DNA of 64,000 nt from the NCBI GenBank assembly GCA_035610835.1, contig CM069441.1, forward strand, positions 104,157,606 through 104,221,605. Reading direction: 5' to 3'. Positions 37,179 through 49,800 of the stretch are shown one piece after another. How positions within the stretch are numbered: the first letter of the stretch is position 1; each line of letters starts with the position of its first letter. The translations under genes and the position numbers were made by a program. Origin of the DNA: Ophiura sarsii. Taxonomy: Eukaryota; Echinodermata; Ophiuroidea; Amphilepidida; Ophiuridae. Under the pieces are notes generated by a model. It saw nothing but the letters and a program-made list of their open reading frames with translations, made no database searches and was not told the DNA's origin.

Positions 37179-37725
37179 ATCTGCACCAAGCCATGCTTTT
37201 TACTTGCACCATTGTTTTTGTTGTCATCGTCGTTTTCGTGATCACTTGTTTTAGTGGTGAGCGCCTATGATTTAGATGTTTCAACCTGCACTGGATGTGA
37301 TGCTTGCACACTTGGAGTGATACCAATCCTGCTATTGGTCTACCAAGAATCTACACAGAGACAGAGACATGACAACATAATTTTTTGTCTTGTATCAACA
37401 TGTTATTATGCTTTAAATGGTTAATAAAAGTAACAAAGTAACAAAACTAGATTGTTTTTTGATTTATCTCAAAAGTAGTAAAAATGACTTAGGCAATTAT
37501 TTTATTAAGCTGACGATATTTGGAACTATGCAATAATGTATACCTAAGATAGGTGTAAAAACTGACTACACTCATAATTCCGCGTTGTATGTTTACATAC
37601 GTATCAACCTCCGCCTTACACGCCTGTGTGTAGACCAGCAATTTGATTCCACAATGTGATTCAGTACTGTCACTAGTAAAGAAGTTCATTGACATTATTG
37701 CCTTGAGGAAGCACAAAGTACTTCA

Positions 37726-37857
37726 TCAACTGGTGTCTATTTCATCAGTTCTCAGTCTTTTTCTGGGATTATTTCCACTCTGGTGGTCACCCGACAAGCT
37801 GTTGTTCGGATCTTCCCTGCGATCTGTACCCTGACTTGCACTTCTAACACCGCTCAT
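37726..37857 (-). CDS. RAD51C: RAD51C terminal coding exon
   Basis: Acceptor TTTTTCAG on the minus strand. Encodes [20 protein letters not shown], then a tail containing [15 protein letters not shown] and TGA at 37728-37726. The disordered tail with a basic cluster followed by acidic residues parallels the C-terminus of vertebrate RAD51C. Assigned by frame, splice sites and position more than by identity. Confidence 0.82.
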   Translation of the reverse strand: MSGVRSASQGTDRREDPNNSLSGDHQSGNNPRKRLRTDEIDTS

Positions 37858-40800
37858 CTGAAAATTACATTGTAAAGATATTCCAAGTTCAGATTATTCA
37901 GTTATGTCACAATATTGATAGAGAGATTTTTTAAAAGTAAAAAGTAAAAACTTGACTCAAGTGATTGGACTATAATCAAAACAAAGAATTCTTGATCAAA
38001 TCGTATACGATTCCTCAGTGTCCCATGCGACTGGGGCCTATTGTGCATGACCGCGTCAATCGCGACGGCAAGGGCGCAGTAAAACCGGAAGGTGTGACAT
38101 TCTTGTAAACAATAGGAAATTGACTAATCGCGACCCTAATCAACAAGACCCCACGCTGCGTGATTGGACAATTATTATAGTACGCCCGATCGCATTGTGG
38201 CGTGGTTGTCAAGGGCTCATCACACTGCATTCAGAATTTGGATGAACGCTGGCGTGACTGGAATAAATGTTTTGATCGAGAATTCTTTGTTTTGATTATA
38301 GGCAAAGTATTTATGTATTACAAAATACCCATTGAAGACAGATATCTATCTAAGCAGAGATAATCAAAAGAAGGGATTCTTGTCGCTATTGAAATTTTGT
38401 AAAAGATGTTTGCTATGTCTGTCTTGCTCGCACCTGTATGATTAGCATGTTTGAAAATCCTGGTATTCAACAGGGATACTAGTTAGTCTGTTGTAACAAC
38501 AAATTGTTTCTCATACTACAGTATATGTTATGATATATTAAACTATCTTTAGAAAAAATGCCTCGGTGGAAATTCAAATCCTTCATACATTTTAAACAAC
38601 TGATATTATTGCATGAATTCACCAACACGATTTTATACAACTGTTTCACCCTGTGTTTTATTACACCTAAAGGTAGCACACCTCTAAATAATAGGAAGTC
38701 GAAATTAGACGACCATTTTGCACCTTATTTTGATCGATGCGCGACGCTTCAAAAGATGATATCTCAATGACCATTGTGATTTAGGAATTGATTTTGGTAT
38801 CAAATTTAAGCCCAAGACAATGCTTATAATATGTTTATAACGATAGATCGATTTTAACGATTTAAAGTTAGGAAAATGTTAGGCCTACGACTATGCTAGA
38901 AACCTGACATTAGCAAAAGACAAGTTTTTGAATTACGGCCGATGCGCTTAGATGCTCGATTGCTTAAAATCTAACGGTTATCCATGTATATTTTACAATT
39001 TTAATCGAAAGCTTGCTAAAATAGCTAGAGTTTAATACCAAATTGAAAGAATTTCTATGTATAAATTTCTATTTATGCCCCCAAACTATGACGCATTATA
39101 CACGCAGGCCAACGTACTATTAGATTTTCCGAAGATTTAAACCATGTTCTGGCAAGGTTATTTTTAAATTTACACATAGAAAGTCATTCAATTTGGTAGT
39201 AAACTCTAGCTATTTTAGCAAGCTTATGATTAAAATTGTAAAATATACATGGATAACCGTTAGATTTTAAGCAATCGAGCATCTAAGCCCTCTACGGTCA
39301 TTTTTCAAGTTGATTTTTCGCAAGACTTACGGCCGTGCACCGTGAAAGTAGGACTACTATTTATTAACAAAAAATAGTTAATATTATTTGTGAATGATCT
39401 ATCATTAAAATTCATATTGTTAGCTTTAATTTGATACCAACCTCGTCTGCTGAATCACTGTAGTTCCCGAGAAATCACTATTTTAATCACGCGTATTGAT
39501 AAGAAGTATTGCGCAATAAGAGTTGCAAGTTTTCGCCTGGAACTATTTATAGGTGTGCTACCTAAACATATATTTGGTTCCCAGTTCTAGATGGGAAACC
39601 CACGTCATGCAACCTCACTGCCACTTGCTCCCACACTATTTTCTTGGTAGTAAGTACATTTTTTTTCTCTATTTGTTCCTGGATTTCTGGCACTTTCCAG
39701 ATGGCAATCAGTTGCCGCACTTCTTCGTCCACCCAATTCTTTGCCCGATGTTTTTTTCCCCTTCACAGTGTTAGCCATTTCTTCGAAATCTTGTAAATCG
39801 ACGAGAATTTAGTAAGCTTGAAATAATGGGCATTCGATTCGATAAAAAGAGCGATCATTAATGTACACATGTTTGACCTGGAAGTTCGCGCAGAGGTCGG
39901 TGAGGTCATCCAAATAAATTATACATCGAAAGGTTACGTTTACACCAGATATCGCGTTAAGTGCATCCACACGGGCGTGCTACTCCGACCTGCAGGTTGT
40001 GTTAGCGCGTTACTCCTGAGAAATCTCAGGATTAAATCGGGTCGGAGTAAGGTCGGATTAGTTAACACGAGTGCCGTTCACACGGTTACTACTCTGACCT
40101 TTAACACGACCAATCGTTACTTCGACCTTACTCCGACCCAACTTACGCCTGTCTGAACGCAGCTATGATGTCCAAAGGTATATGGCCGCGAAATACAAAA
40201 TCAAAATCACATTGAAAATATATGAAATGGCTTGCATTTGTCCTTTTGAGATATTCATTTGATAATGACCATCAACTTAGTATAGTATGCCCAAACTGGG
40301 CGTTGATCAAGTTTTTCAATATGGTTGACACCATATACTTACAGTTACTTCATATGGCACTGTCATTTCTTGTTTACTTGGAGACTTGTACAAAGTAGCA
40401 TACCTGTGAATGGTAAATTGTATACCAAAGATTTATATCATTGTCACTGTTCTGTCAAAACCTTGTATCACCATCTGGCCCTTCAGCATGTATAAAGTAA
40501 TACTTCCTATGTATAACCCTTAGGCAGTCTGCTCTAAACATGTTCAAAGGCCAAAAACACACCTATCAAAACCTTGTAAGTGCTCTTGCCCCTGAACATG
40601 TATAATGCAACACTTCCTATGCATAATTGTTGGGCAGTTTTAATTTAAACATGCAGAAGGGCCAGGAAACATACAAGGTTTTGATAGAACAGCAATGATA
40701 GATGGTGTAGCAGGAATGTTTAAATAGAGGTTTGTATCAAAAGAGCTGGGTTGGAGGAAGTTTAAATTCTATTAGATTATGCACAATATGCTATTTCTGA

Positions 40801-43800
40801 AACACTTACCGTTGACAATTTTGCCAGAATAGTATAATTCTAATGGTGCTTGCGTGACCCCAGCTTTCTCCTAAAGCAGGCACCAAGTGGGACTGTCCAT
40901 TGTGACCTCCTACTTTAGTCGTCATTTGGTTTGTCAAAACTACCTGTTATATCAGAGAGAAAAACATACCCAAAGTATAATGATAACCACAATTCAACAT
41001 AAAGTACACAGAGAAACCCTGTGAATGGCATAAAGCTCTAAATAACACTCACTCTTCAGGTGCCTGCATTTCTTACTATAACCCTCTTTTTTTAAAACCG
41101 GGATTGCAATTTTAGAAAAGAAACACCAACTAAAGGTCATGTTTTTTATACTGGGTACCCAAAAAAGGTGGATCTGTTACATTTGCACTACATATTATTA
41201 CTTTACATGCATATATTTGGAGGACGGGTACCGGCATCCTAAGATTTTGAAATCGAAGTTTGTGTGCGAAATATCTCGAAAAATACAGCTTGAATTAGTA
41301 CGATTTGTGGACACGATATTGGTACAGTATTTACCTCGGCTGAGTTTGAGTGACTGGTTATTTGGAGAATTATGAGGGATAATGTTTCCGCGATAGGGAT
41401 ATTTATTTTCTATTCGACATCGTCACATCAAAGAAAATGGCGGCGATTCTAGTTATTGTACCCCCGTACATCACCATAATGTTTTATATACTCCATAACG
41501 CTCCGTCGCTGATCGCAAGCGTGGATCACCGTTTTTCCAATCAAGGGGCGTCATTATGTTGTGCCGTAGTTTACTACCCATGTGTGTGAGCGGAAAGAGT
41601 TAAAGCGTAGTAGAGCATGAAACTATAGCGTATTGATATGAGTCCCCCAAACGCCACTATACGCAATTCATTGTCAATTCAGTTTTGTGCAGCGCTAGGC
41701 TATTTTATGTTTGGTCTCGCCCCTAGAGATTGCCTTAGCTGAAATTTGTGTTTGCGATTACGTCTTCATTAAGTCATCAATGGATTCCAGATTTTGTGAG
41801 CATGTACAAATCGCCAATAACTTGGACGAGTTCAAAGTTGGGGTTAATCTGCCTCATATGAGTAAAAATATTTTTTTGCCTTGAGAATGCATATTTTCTT
41901 AGTACAAGTACAACGATAGTTGATGAGCGTTGCTATTTTTATTTTATGTTTACATAACAAACAGAGCCCCGACTTGTCGCGGTTTTAGTTATACCATTGT
42001 ATAATACATGCTATTACACCATACGGTAATATTAAAGACTGGGGGAGATGTAATCTATTCAAAATCATTGCCAAAGTTGGCCACATCGTTAGTTCGTAAA
42101 GCACAATGAATGTCGACGCTATTTCGAACGTAGAGTGCATAGGTCATAAAATTTTGAAAATAAAATTAACTCTTTGAAAATGGAATACATTACTATTACA
42201 TGTACATGGAAACAAAGTACTTTGCAATAAAAAATGATGGTTCAACCATGTCTGCAGGCTGAATAATAAACAAGTTATAACCAAAAGTAGTTTGCCTCAT
42301 AATATTAATATTGCTGAAAACTGGGCAAATCATGCACATTTTAAACCATTTTAGGTAAAAAACGGTTTACTTTCATGATGTCTAGTTGCTTGTGCGGGGT
42401 TATATAGACATCAGTGAAAACATCCTAGCCACATCGTACTACATGACTACATCGCTGTATTCATCTAGGTAAACATGGAGTTTTCTACATATTTTGGTCA
42501 ACTAATTTTCAAAAAAATGTCGCCCTCTGTAGTCAATGATATGATCATCCCTAGCTGATAGGCTTTACCTTTTAATTGAATATATTATCGACTCGCACAT
42601 AGAAATGATCGGTTCTTTAAAAAATAAAAATAAATTATCCAAACATTAATAATGATATATTTCTATACGAATTGACATTTTTGTCATGAAATTGATTGCG
42701 GCTTGACTTTTTTTGTATCACCGATCTCATATGTACCCCCAAAAATGAATTATTTAACCAAATAATGGTATTTGGGCTAATTTTTCAAATTTTGATATTT
42801 GTCGGTCAAGCCGATAATTAAAAAAAAAATTGTTATGATTTCTATGCGAATGACTTTTTTGTCGTCAAATTGATTGCGGCTTGACTTTTTTGTATCATCG
42901 ATCGCATACGTACAAAAAAAACTTGAATTATTTAACCAAATAATGGTATTTGGGCTATTTTTTCAAATTTTGATATTTGTCGGTCAAGCCTAGAATTTAA
43001 AAAAAATTCATTAGGCCTATGATTTCTATGCAAACAACTTTTTTGTCGTCAAATTGATTGCGACTTGACTTTTTGTATCATCGATCTCATATGTACCCAA
43101 ACAAAATTGAATTATTTAACCAAATAATGGTATTTGGGCTAATTTGTCCAATTTTGATATTTGTCGGTCAAGCCTAGAATTAAAAAAAAAAATCTCTATG
43201 CGAATGACTTTTTTGTCACCAAATTGATTGCGGCTTGAGTTTTTTGTATCATCGATCTCATATGTACCCCAAAAAATTGACTTATTTAACCAAATAATGG
43301 TATTTGGGCTAATTTTTTCAAATTTTGATATTTGTCGTTCAAGCCTTGAATTTAAAAAAAAATTGTTATGATTTCTATGCGAACAACTTTTTTTGTCATC
43401 AAATTTTTTGTATCACCGATCTCATATGTACCCCCAAAAATGAATTATTTAACCAAATAATGGTATTTGGGCTAATTTTTCAAATTTTGATATTTGTCGG
43501 TCAAGCCAAGAAAAAATCGTTATGATTTGTATACGAATGACTTTTTTGTCGTCAAATTGATTGCGGCTTGACTTTTTTGTATCATCGATCTCATACGTAC
43601 AAAAAAAACTTGAATTATTTAACCAAATAATGGTATTTGGGCTATTTTTTCAAATTTTGATATTTGTCGGTCAAGCCTAGAATTTAAATTTTTTTCATTA
43701 GGCCTATGATTTCTATGCAAACAACTTTTTTGTCGTCAAATTGATTGCGACTTGACTTTTTGTATCATCGATCTCATATGTACCCAAACAAAATTGAATT

Positions 43801-46800
43801 ATTTAACCAAATAATGGTATTTGGGCTAATTTGTCAAATTTTGATATTTGTCGGTCAAGCCTAGAATTAAAAAAAAAAAAATCTATGCTTGACTTACTTA
43901 CTTGACTTAGGGCGGATGGTTTTTCCGAACCACAATGCCTCTCCAGATCTTCCTATCCAACATAGCTGTCTTGATTTCTTCCACCTGCAGTCCTGTATCA
44001 CGTTTAAGTATGTCAATGTAGGTCAGGGCTGGTCTACCACGCTTTCTTGCTCCGTGCTTTGGGATCCAATGTATAAGTTTGTGTACAAGCTCCTTGGACC
44101 CTCTGAAGCAGTGTCCCGCAAATCTTGCTCTGCGTTCTCTGATCTTGTCCGAGACTTTTGGCATGTCCCCATACAGGTCCTTATTTGTCACATGCTGACT
44201 CCAGTTGATGTTGAACACAGATCTTAGCATCCTAGTGTAGCATCCATCCAGTTGTTTACCAAGCTTTGGGGTGACTGTCCATGCCTCACATCCATAAAGG
44301 AGGACGGATTCTACTGTAGCTATGAACAGTCTTTCTTTGAGCTTTCTGGATAATGATTTAGCCTTCCATAGTTGACTAAGTTTGCCACAAGCTCTCCATG
44401 CAGCTGCTTTGCGTGTTTTGATGTCCTTTTCAGTGTTGTTCATCCAGGCTCCAAGGTATTTGAAGTCTTCCACTTTATCAAGGCGCATGCCTTCACTTGT
44501 GGTAATTACAGGTACTTGCGTCTGGTTGAAGGACATGTACTTCGTCTTTGCAGCGTTCATTTTGAGCCCAACTCTTCCCACTGAAGTCTCCACTCTATTG
44601 AGTAGTGATTGCGCTTGAGACACTTCCTCAGACAACAGTGCAATGTCATCAGCAAAGTCTAAGTCTGTTACTACGGTTGGTCCTATTCTTCTGCTGCTTC
44701 TTTTTGTTAGGTGGAATCCTAGCTCCTCTTCTCTGCCATCTATGGCCTCTCTTAGGGCATAGTCAAGAACAATGACAAAAAGATATGGAGCCAGGGTGTC
44801 TCCTTGTAATACTCCAGCCAGTATCTCAAACACTTCTGTTTCTCCATCTGGTGATATGACCTTTGCCTTGGTGTCTTTGTATATGTCTGCTATCGCATTT
44901 GTAAGCTGATCAGGTACACCATAGGCTTTCAATAATTGCAGCATTCGTCCCCTATGTATTGTGTCAAACGCTTTCTTGAAGTCGATAAAGGTTATGATGG
45001 CTGGCAGGTGATTTGATCTTATTCCCTCAATAATTCTTTGAAGGGCAAGTATATGACCTACAATGGTACGTCCTACTCTGAAGCCATTTTGATTAGCTCT
45101 TAGGTGGACGTCGAGCTCCGGTCTAATTCTGTTGAGTATCATCTTGTTGTATAGCTTGGCAACAATTGAACTCAGGCTTATTCCACGGTAGTTACCCCCC
45201 AAGCTGAGATCACCTGATTTCGGTATTGGTACTATGTTGAGAATGGACCACTGTTCTGGCTTTTTCCCGTTCAACAAGGCATCATTGCAGAAGTCGAGAA
45301 TGATGTTATCCAAATCACATCTTTTGAGCATTTCAGGTGTAATACCATCTTCTCCACAGCTTTTCCCCTCTACTAGTGCCTTCTTAGCCTTCTCATATTC
45401 CTCCAAGTCAAAGGTTCCTACTTTAATGTTGAGATCTGATAGTATTGGAGCAATTTCCTCATCCTCATTACTTATATGTGGTGGGCTCCCAAGTAGATTT
45501 TTGAAGTGAGTGTACCAGTTGTTTAATCTCTCCTTTTGCGTGGACCCTTTGATTTGCCCCTTTCTTGTTGTCAGTCTTCCTGATATTTGGTTTATCAGTT
45601 TCCAACTCTTACCATGCTTGCTGTTTATGTGAGCATTTTCTACCTCTCTTAGCTTATTGGTAAGGTCTTTCTCTTTCACTTGATCATAAGCCTCCCCTAG
45701 GCTCTTCTTAGCATCCTTATAATCTCTGCTATTATTCTCATTGCTAGTGTCTAGTTGATATTTTGCGTAAGCTTCATCAATTTTTGTTCTCGCCCCGATA
45801 ACCTGGGCGTCTTTTGAGAAGTAGTTTCTTTTCTCTTTCTTCCTCGCAGGAATGACTTCCTCTGCAGCTTCTTGAGTGGCTGTAATGAACCTTGTGTATT
45901 TCTCAGTTGCAGTTTCTACGTCATCCTGAAGGGACTTTTTTGTCACCAAATTGATTGCGGCTTGAGTTTTTTGTGTCATCGATCTCATATGTACCCCAAA
46001 AAATTGACTTATTTAACCAAATAATGGTATTTGGGCTAATTTTTTCAAATTTTGATATTTGTCGTTCAAGCCTGGAATTTAAAAAAAAAATGTTATGATT
46101 TCTATACGAACAACTTTTTTGTCATCAAATTTTTTGTATCACCGATCTCATATGTACCCCCAAAAATGAATTATTTAACCAAATAATGGTATTTGGGCTA
46201 ATTTTTCAAATTTTGATATTTGTCGGTCAAGCCGAGAATTTAAAAAAAATTGTTATGATTTCTATGCGAATTACTTTTTTGTGGTCAAATTGATTGCGGC
46301 TTGACTTTTTTTGTATCATCGATCTCATATGTACCCCAAACAAATTGAATTACTTTAATAACCAAATAATGGTATTTGGGCTAATTTGTCAAATTTTGAT
46401 ATTTGTCAGTCAAGCATAGAATTAAAAAATAAATAATTATGATTTCTATGCGAATTACTTTTTTGTCGCCAAATTGATTGCGGCTTGACTTTTTTGCATC
46501 ATCGATCTCATACGTACCAAAAATAAAATTGATTTTTTTAACCAAATAATGGTATTTTGGCTAATTTTTCAAATTTTGATATTTGTCGTTCAAGCCTGGA
46601 ATTTAAAAAAAATTGTTATGATTTCTATGCGAACAACTTTTTTTGTCGTCAAATTGATTGCGACTTGACTTTTGTATCATCGATCTCATACGTACCCAAA
46701 CAAAATTGAATTATTTAACCAAATAATGGTATTTAGGCTAATTTTTCAAATTTTGATATTTGTTGGTCAAGCCTAGAATTTAAAAACAAAATCGTTATGA

Positions 46801-49800
46801 TTTCTATGCGAATGACTTTTTTGTATCATCGATCTCATACGTACCCCAAAAAATTGAATTACTTTAATAACCAAATAATGGTATTTGGGCTAATTTTTCA
46901 AATTTTGATATTTGTCAGTCAAGCCTAGAATTTAAAAACAATTAATTATGATTTCTATGCGAATTACTTTTTTGTCGTCAAATTGATTGCGGCTTGACTT
47001 TTTTGCATCATCGATCTCATACGTACCAAAACAAAATTGAATTATTGAACCAAATAATGGTATTTGGGCTAATTTTTCAAATGTTGATATTTGTCGGTCA
47101 AGCCTAGAATTACAAAAAAAAATTGTTATGATTTCTATGCGAACAACTTTTTTTGTCGTCAAATTGATTGCGACTTGATTTTTTTGTATCATCGATCTCA
47201 TATGTACCCACAAAAATTGAATTACTTAACCAAATAACAGTATTTGGGCTAATTGTTCAAATTTTGATATTTTTTGGTCAAGCCTAGAATTAAAAATAAA
47301 AAAATCGTTATGATTTCTATGCGAATGACTTTTTTGTCGCCAAATTGATTGCGGCTTGAGTTTTTTGTATCATCGATCTCATATGTACCCACAAAAATTG
47401 AATTACTTAACCAAATAATAGTATTTGGGCTAATTTTTCAAATTTTGATATTTGTTGGTCAAGCCTAGAATTAAAAAAAAAAATAGTTATGATTTCTATG
47501 CAAATGACTTTTTGGTCGCCAAATTGATTGCGGCTTGAGTTTTTTGTATCATCGATCTCATATGTACCCACAAAAATTGAATTACTTAACCAAATAATAG
47601 TATTTGGGCTAATTTGTCAAATTTTGATATTTGTTGGTCAAGCCTAGAATTTTAAAAAAAAATTGTTATGATTTCTATGCGAATGACTTTTTTGTCGCCA
47701 AATTGATTGCGGCTTGAGTTTTTTGTATCATCGATCTCATATGTACCCACAAAAATTGAATTACTTAACCAAATAATAGTATTTGGGCTAATTTTTCAAA
47801 TTTTGATATTTGTCGGTCAAGCCTAGAATTAAAAAAAGAAATCGTTATGATTTCTATGCGAATGACTTTTTTGTCACCAAATTGATTGCGGCTTGATTTT
47901 TTTTGTATCATCGATCTGATACGTACCCAAACAAAATTGAATTATTTAACCAAATAATTGTATTTTGGCTAATTTGTCAAATTTTGATATTTGTCTGTCA
48001 AGCCTAGAATTAAAAAATAATAATTATGATTTCTATGCGAATGACTTTTTTTTGTTGCCAAATTGATTGCGGTTTGACTTTTTTGCATCATCGATCTCAT
48101 ACGTACCCAAACAAAATTGAATTATTTAACCAAATAATGGTATTTGGGCTAATTTTTAAATTTCGATATTTTAGAATTTAAAAAATTAAAAAAATTCTAT
48201 GCGAATGACTTTTTTGTCGCCAAATTGATTGCAGCTTGACTTTTTTGTATCATGGATCTCATACGTATCCAGGTTTTTTTTAAATTTAATCATATAATGA
48301 TATTTGGGTCCATTTTCCAAATTTCGGCATTTGGCGGTCAGGCAAATTAAAAAAATCCTTATGATTTCTATGCGAGGAATATTATATATAATTGTTGTCG
48401 TCAAATTCATCTCATAGGTAACTAAAAAGGTGATAAAACAACAAAATGCAACTACTGGCATTTTTTAAACTGGAAGTGCAAGTGAGTGGCAGTAACAAAA
48501 CAAGTAAATAAAGATGAATGATCGAATCTTTGACAAAAATAATCACACTAGAGTTAAGATTACATTATGTTGATATCCATGCTGATCAAATTACGGGCGA
48601 AATATCGGTTTTCAATCGACTATGAAAACTAATCTCAGTCATTCAATGCATCGCGAGACTGCCGAATTATGCGTATTCGCTGTCAATCGAAGCTTTTAAT
48701 TGTCTCTTTATTCAGTTTAAAGAAATTTTAAGCCAAGTTTTCAATTAGCGTTTGCTTGGACTGTCGGTATACAAAGACGAATTTACAAAATTATTAACTT
48801 TAATCGATCGCGGCTATTCCGTTCAAAACGCGCATGTGTGTAATGCCTTGTTTTACATGTAAACAATAATATCATATGCCGCGCGCCGGGCGATCAGCTG
48901 ATCGATGTTGAGAGAACACAATGCGCATGCTCTAATCAGTTTCGTTCATCTCTCGTCGGTGATGGCGTAACGAATAAGATAGCCAAGTCGGCCCTCGTGA
49001 TTGTGAGGATTGTTTGTTTGTTTCGTTTTAACATTATGCATACATTAGGAAGTTCAAAATGATGTTTTGGAATTCAATCAGGCAACTTTTAAATTTGACT
49101 ATCATGTCACACCTTGTGTACGTAACTTCGTGGAAGGACCCATGTTCATCTTATAAACTGTTTATGTAAAGATTATTACATTACTGTTTCTGCCTATTCT
49201 TCTTTGTATATTGTGCATTTTGAGTACAAGTGTGTTTAAATGTGCACTTCACTCAAACTTTCACCAGCCCCATTCCATTTAAATGGAATTTGCATTTCAA
49301 CTCTTGCTAATTAATAGACAAGCATGTCTATATAAATTACATGCTACAATTGTATTGGTGACAAACGTAATGATATACCACTAATGAGTACTGACTCTTG
49401 TCCCTGCGTAGAAAGGCAACATTTTTCTTACCCGCATGGTCCCCGCTAAGTCCTAGGTCCCCTAGGGCCAAGGTTGCAACCGGAAAGTACATTAATCAAA
49501 TCAAACTTTTTACCTTCACACCTAAATACACTCTCCAGGCCACATCAAACACCAACAGCAGCTCTGTCAGCAATTCATTCTTATGGTTGAATCAAATACA
49601 AAGCAAACCCTTTAGAACAAACAAACGGGTTTCAAATATTATCTCCCACACAATAAATCCAAACCACTTCATAATTTGATAATGTGCAATATTAGGTCAA
49701 TATCATATTGGATTGGGGGGGGGGGGGGGGGGGGGGGGCTAATAGTTCTTCTCATGTGCAATTGTTGTTTGGAAGGGGGGGGCTTGTGAGTTTGTGTATG

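Larger units (their letters stand above)
34025..37445 (+). mobile_element. Decayed CR1/L2-group LINE with nested MITE
   Basis: Covers the endonuclease start through the reverse transcriptase C-terminus and a 3' UTR ending in a short TAACAAAGTAACAAAA repeat rather than poly(A), as in CR1/L2-type elements. It lies just downstream of the RAD51C stop codon, in the opposite orientation. A 296-bp MITE is inserted at 35111-35406. Confidence 0.8.
33541..37530. repeat. Inverted 42-bp repeats flanking the LINE at 34025-37445
   Basis: ATATCGTCAGCTTAATAAAA..ATTGCCCAAGTCATTTTT at 33542-33582 is inverted at 37477-37520 (AAAATGACTTAGGCAATTAT..TTAAGCTGACGATAT). The two arms bracket the LINE, as if it landed within an older inverted-repeat element. 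No target duplication was identified. Confidence 0.5.
42640..48430. repeat. ~180-bp satellite array with higher-order structure
   Basis: About 20 units share TATGATTTCTATGCGAAT, ATTGATTGCGGCTTGAC, ATCATCGATCTCATA(T/C)GTAC, AACCAAATAATGGTATTTGG and TTTGATATTTGTCGGTCAAG. TTTGATATTT anchors lie at 42791, 42969, 43153, 43324, 43486, 43656, 43840, then (after the LINE) 46051, 46212, 46395 and on to about 48160, with most spacings 178-184 bp and short variants of about 152-171 bp. In the left part, units repeat as a four-unit block of about 687 bp. The last units decay near 48300-48430. The array lies in an intron of RAD51C. Confidence 0.92.

Noticed and set aside
37643..37834. Plus-strand ORF over the RAD51C terminal exon
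   Set aside because: Shadow frame of the minus-strand RAD51C exon, which has a splice acceptor and a continuous frame with the upstream exons.
42640..48430. CRISPR-like array
   Set aside because: The repeat units are ~180 bp and contiguous without unique spacers, in a eukaryotic intron; it is a satellite.
46932..48461. Short minus-strand ORFs (91-93 residues) with a shared peptide
   Set aside because: They are translations of satellite monomers ([16 protein letters not shown]) and recur with the 180-bp period.
48820..48980. Promoter of a nested gene in the RAD51C intron
   Set aside because: Locally GC-rich with a GATCAGCTGATC palindrome, but no downstream exon or ORF supports a gene.
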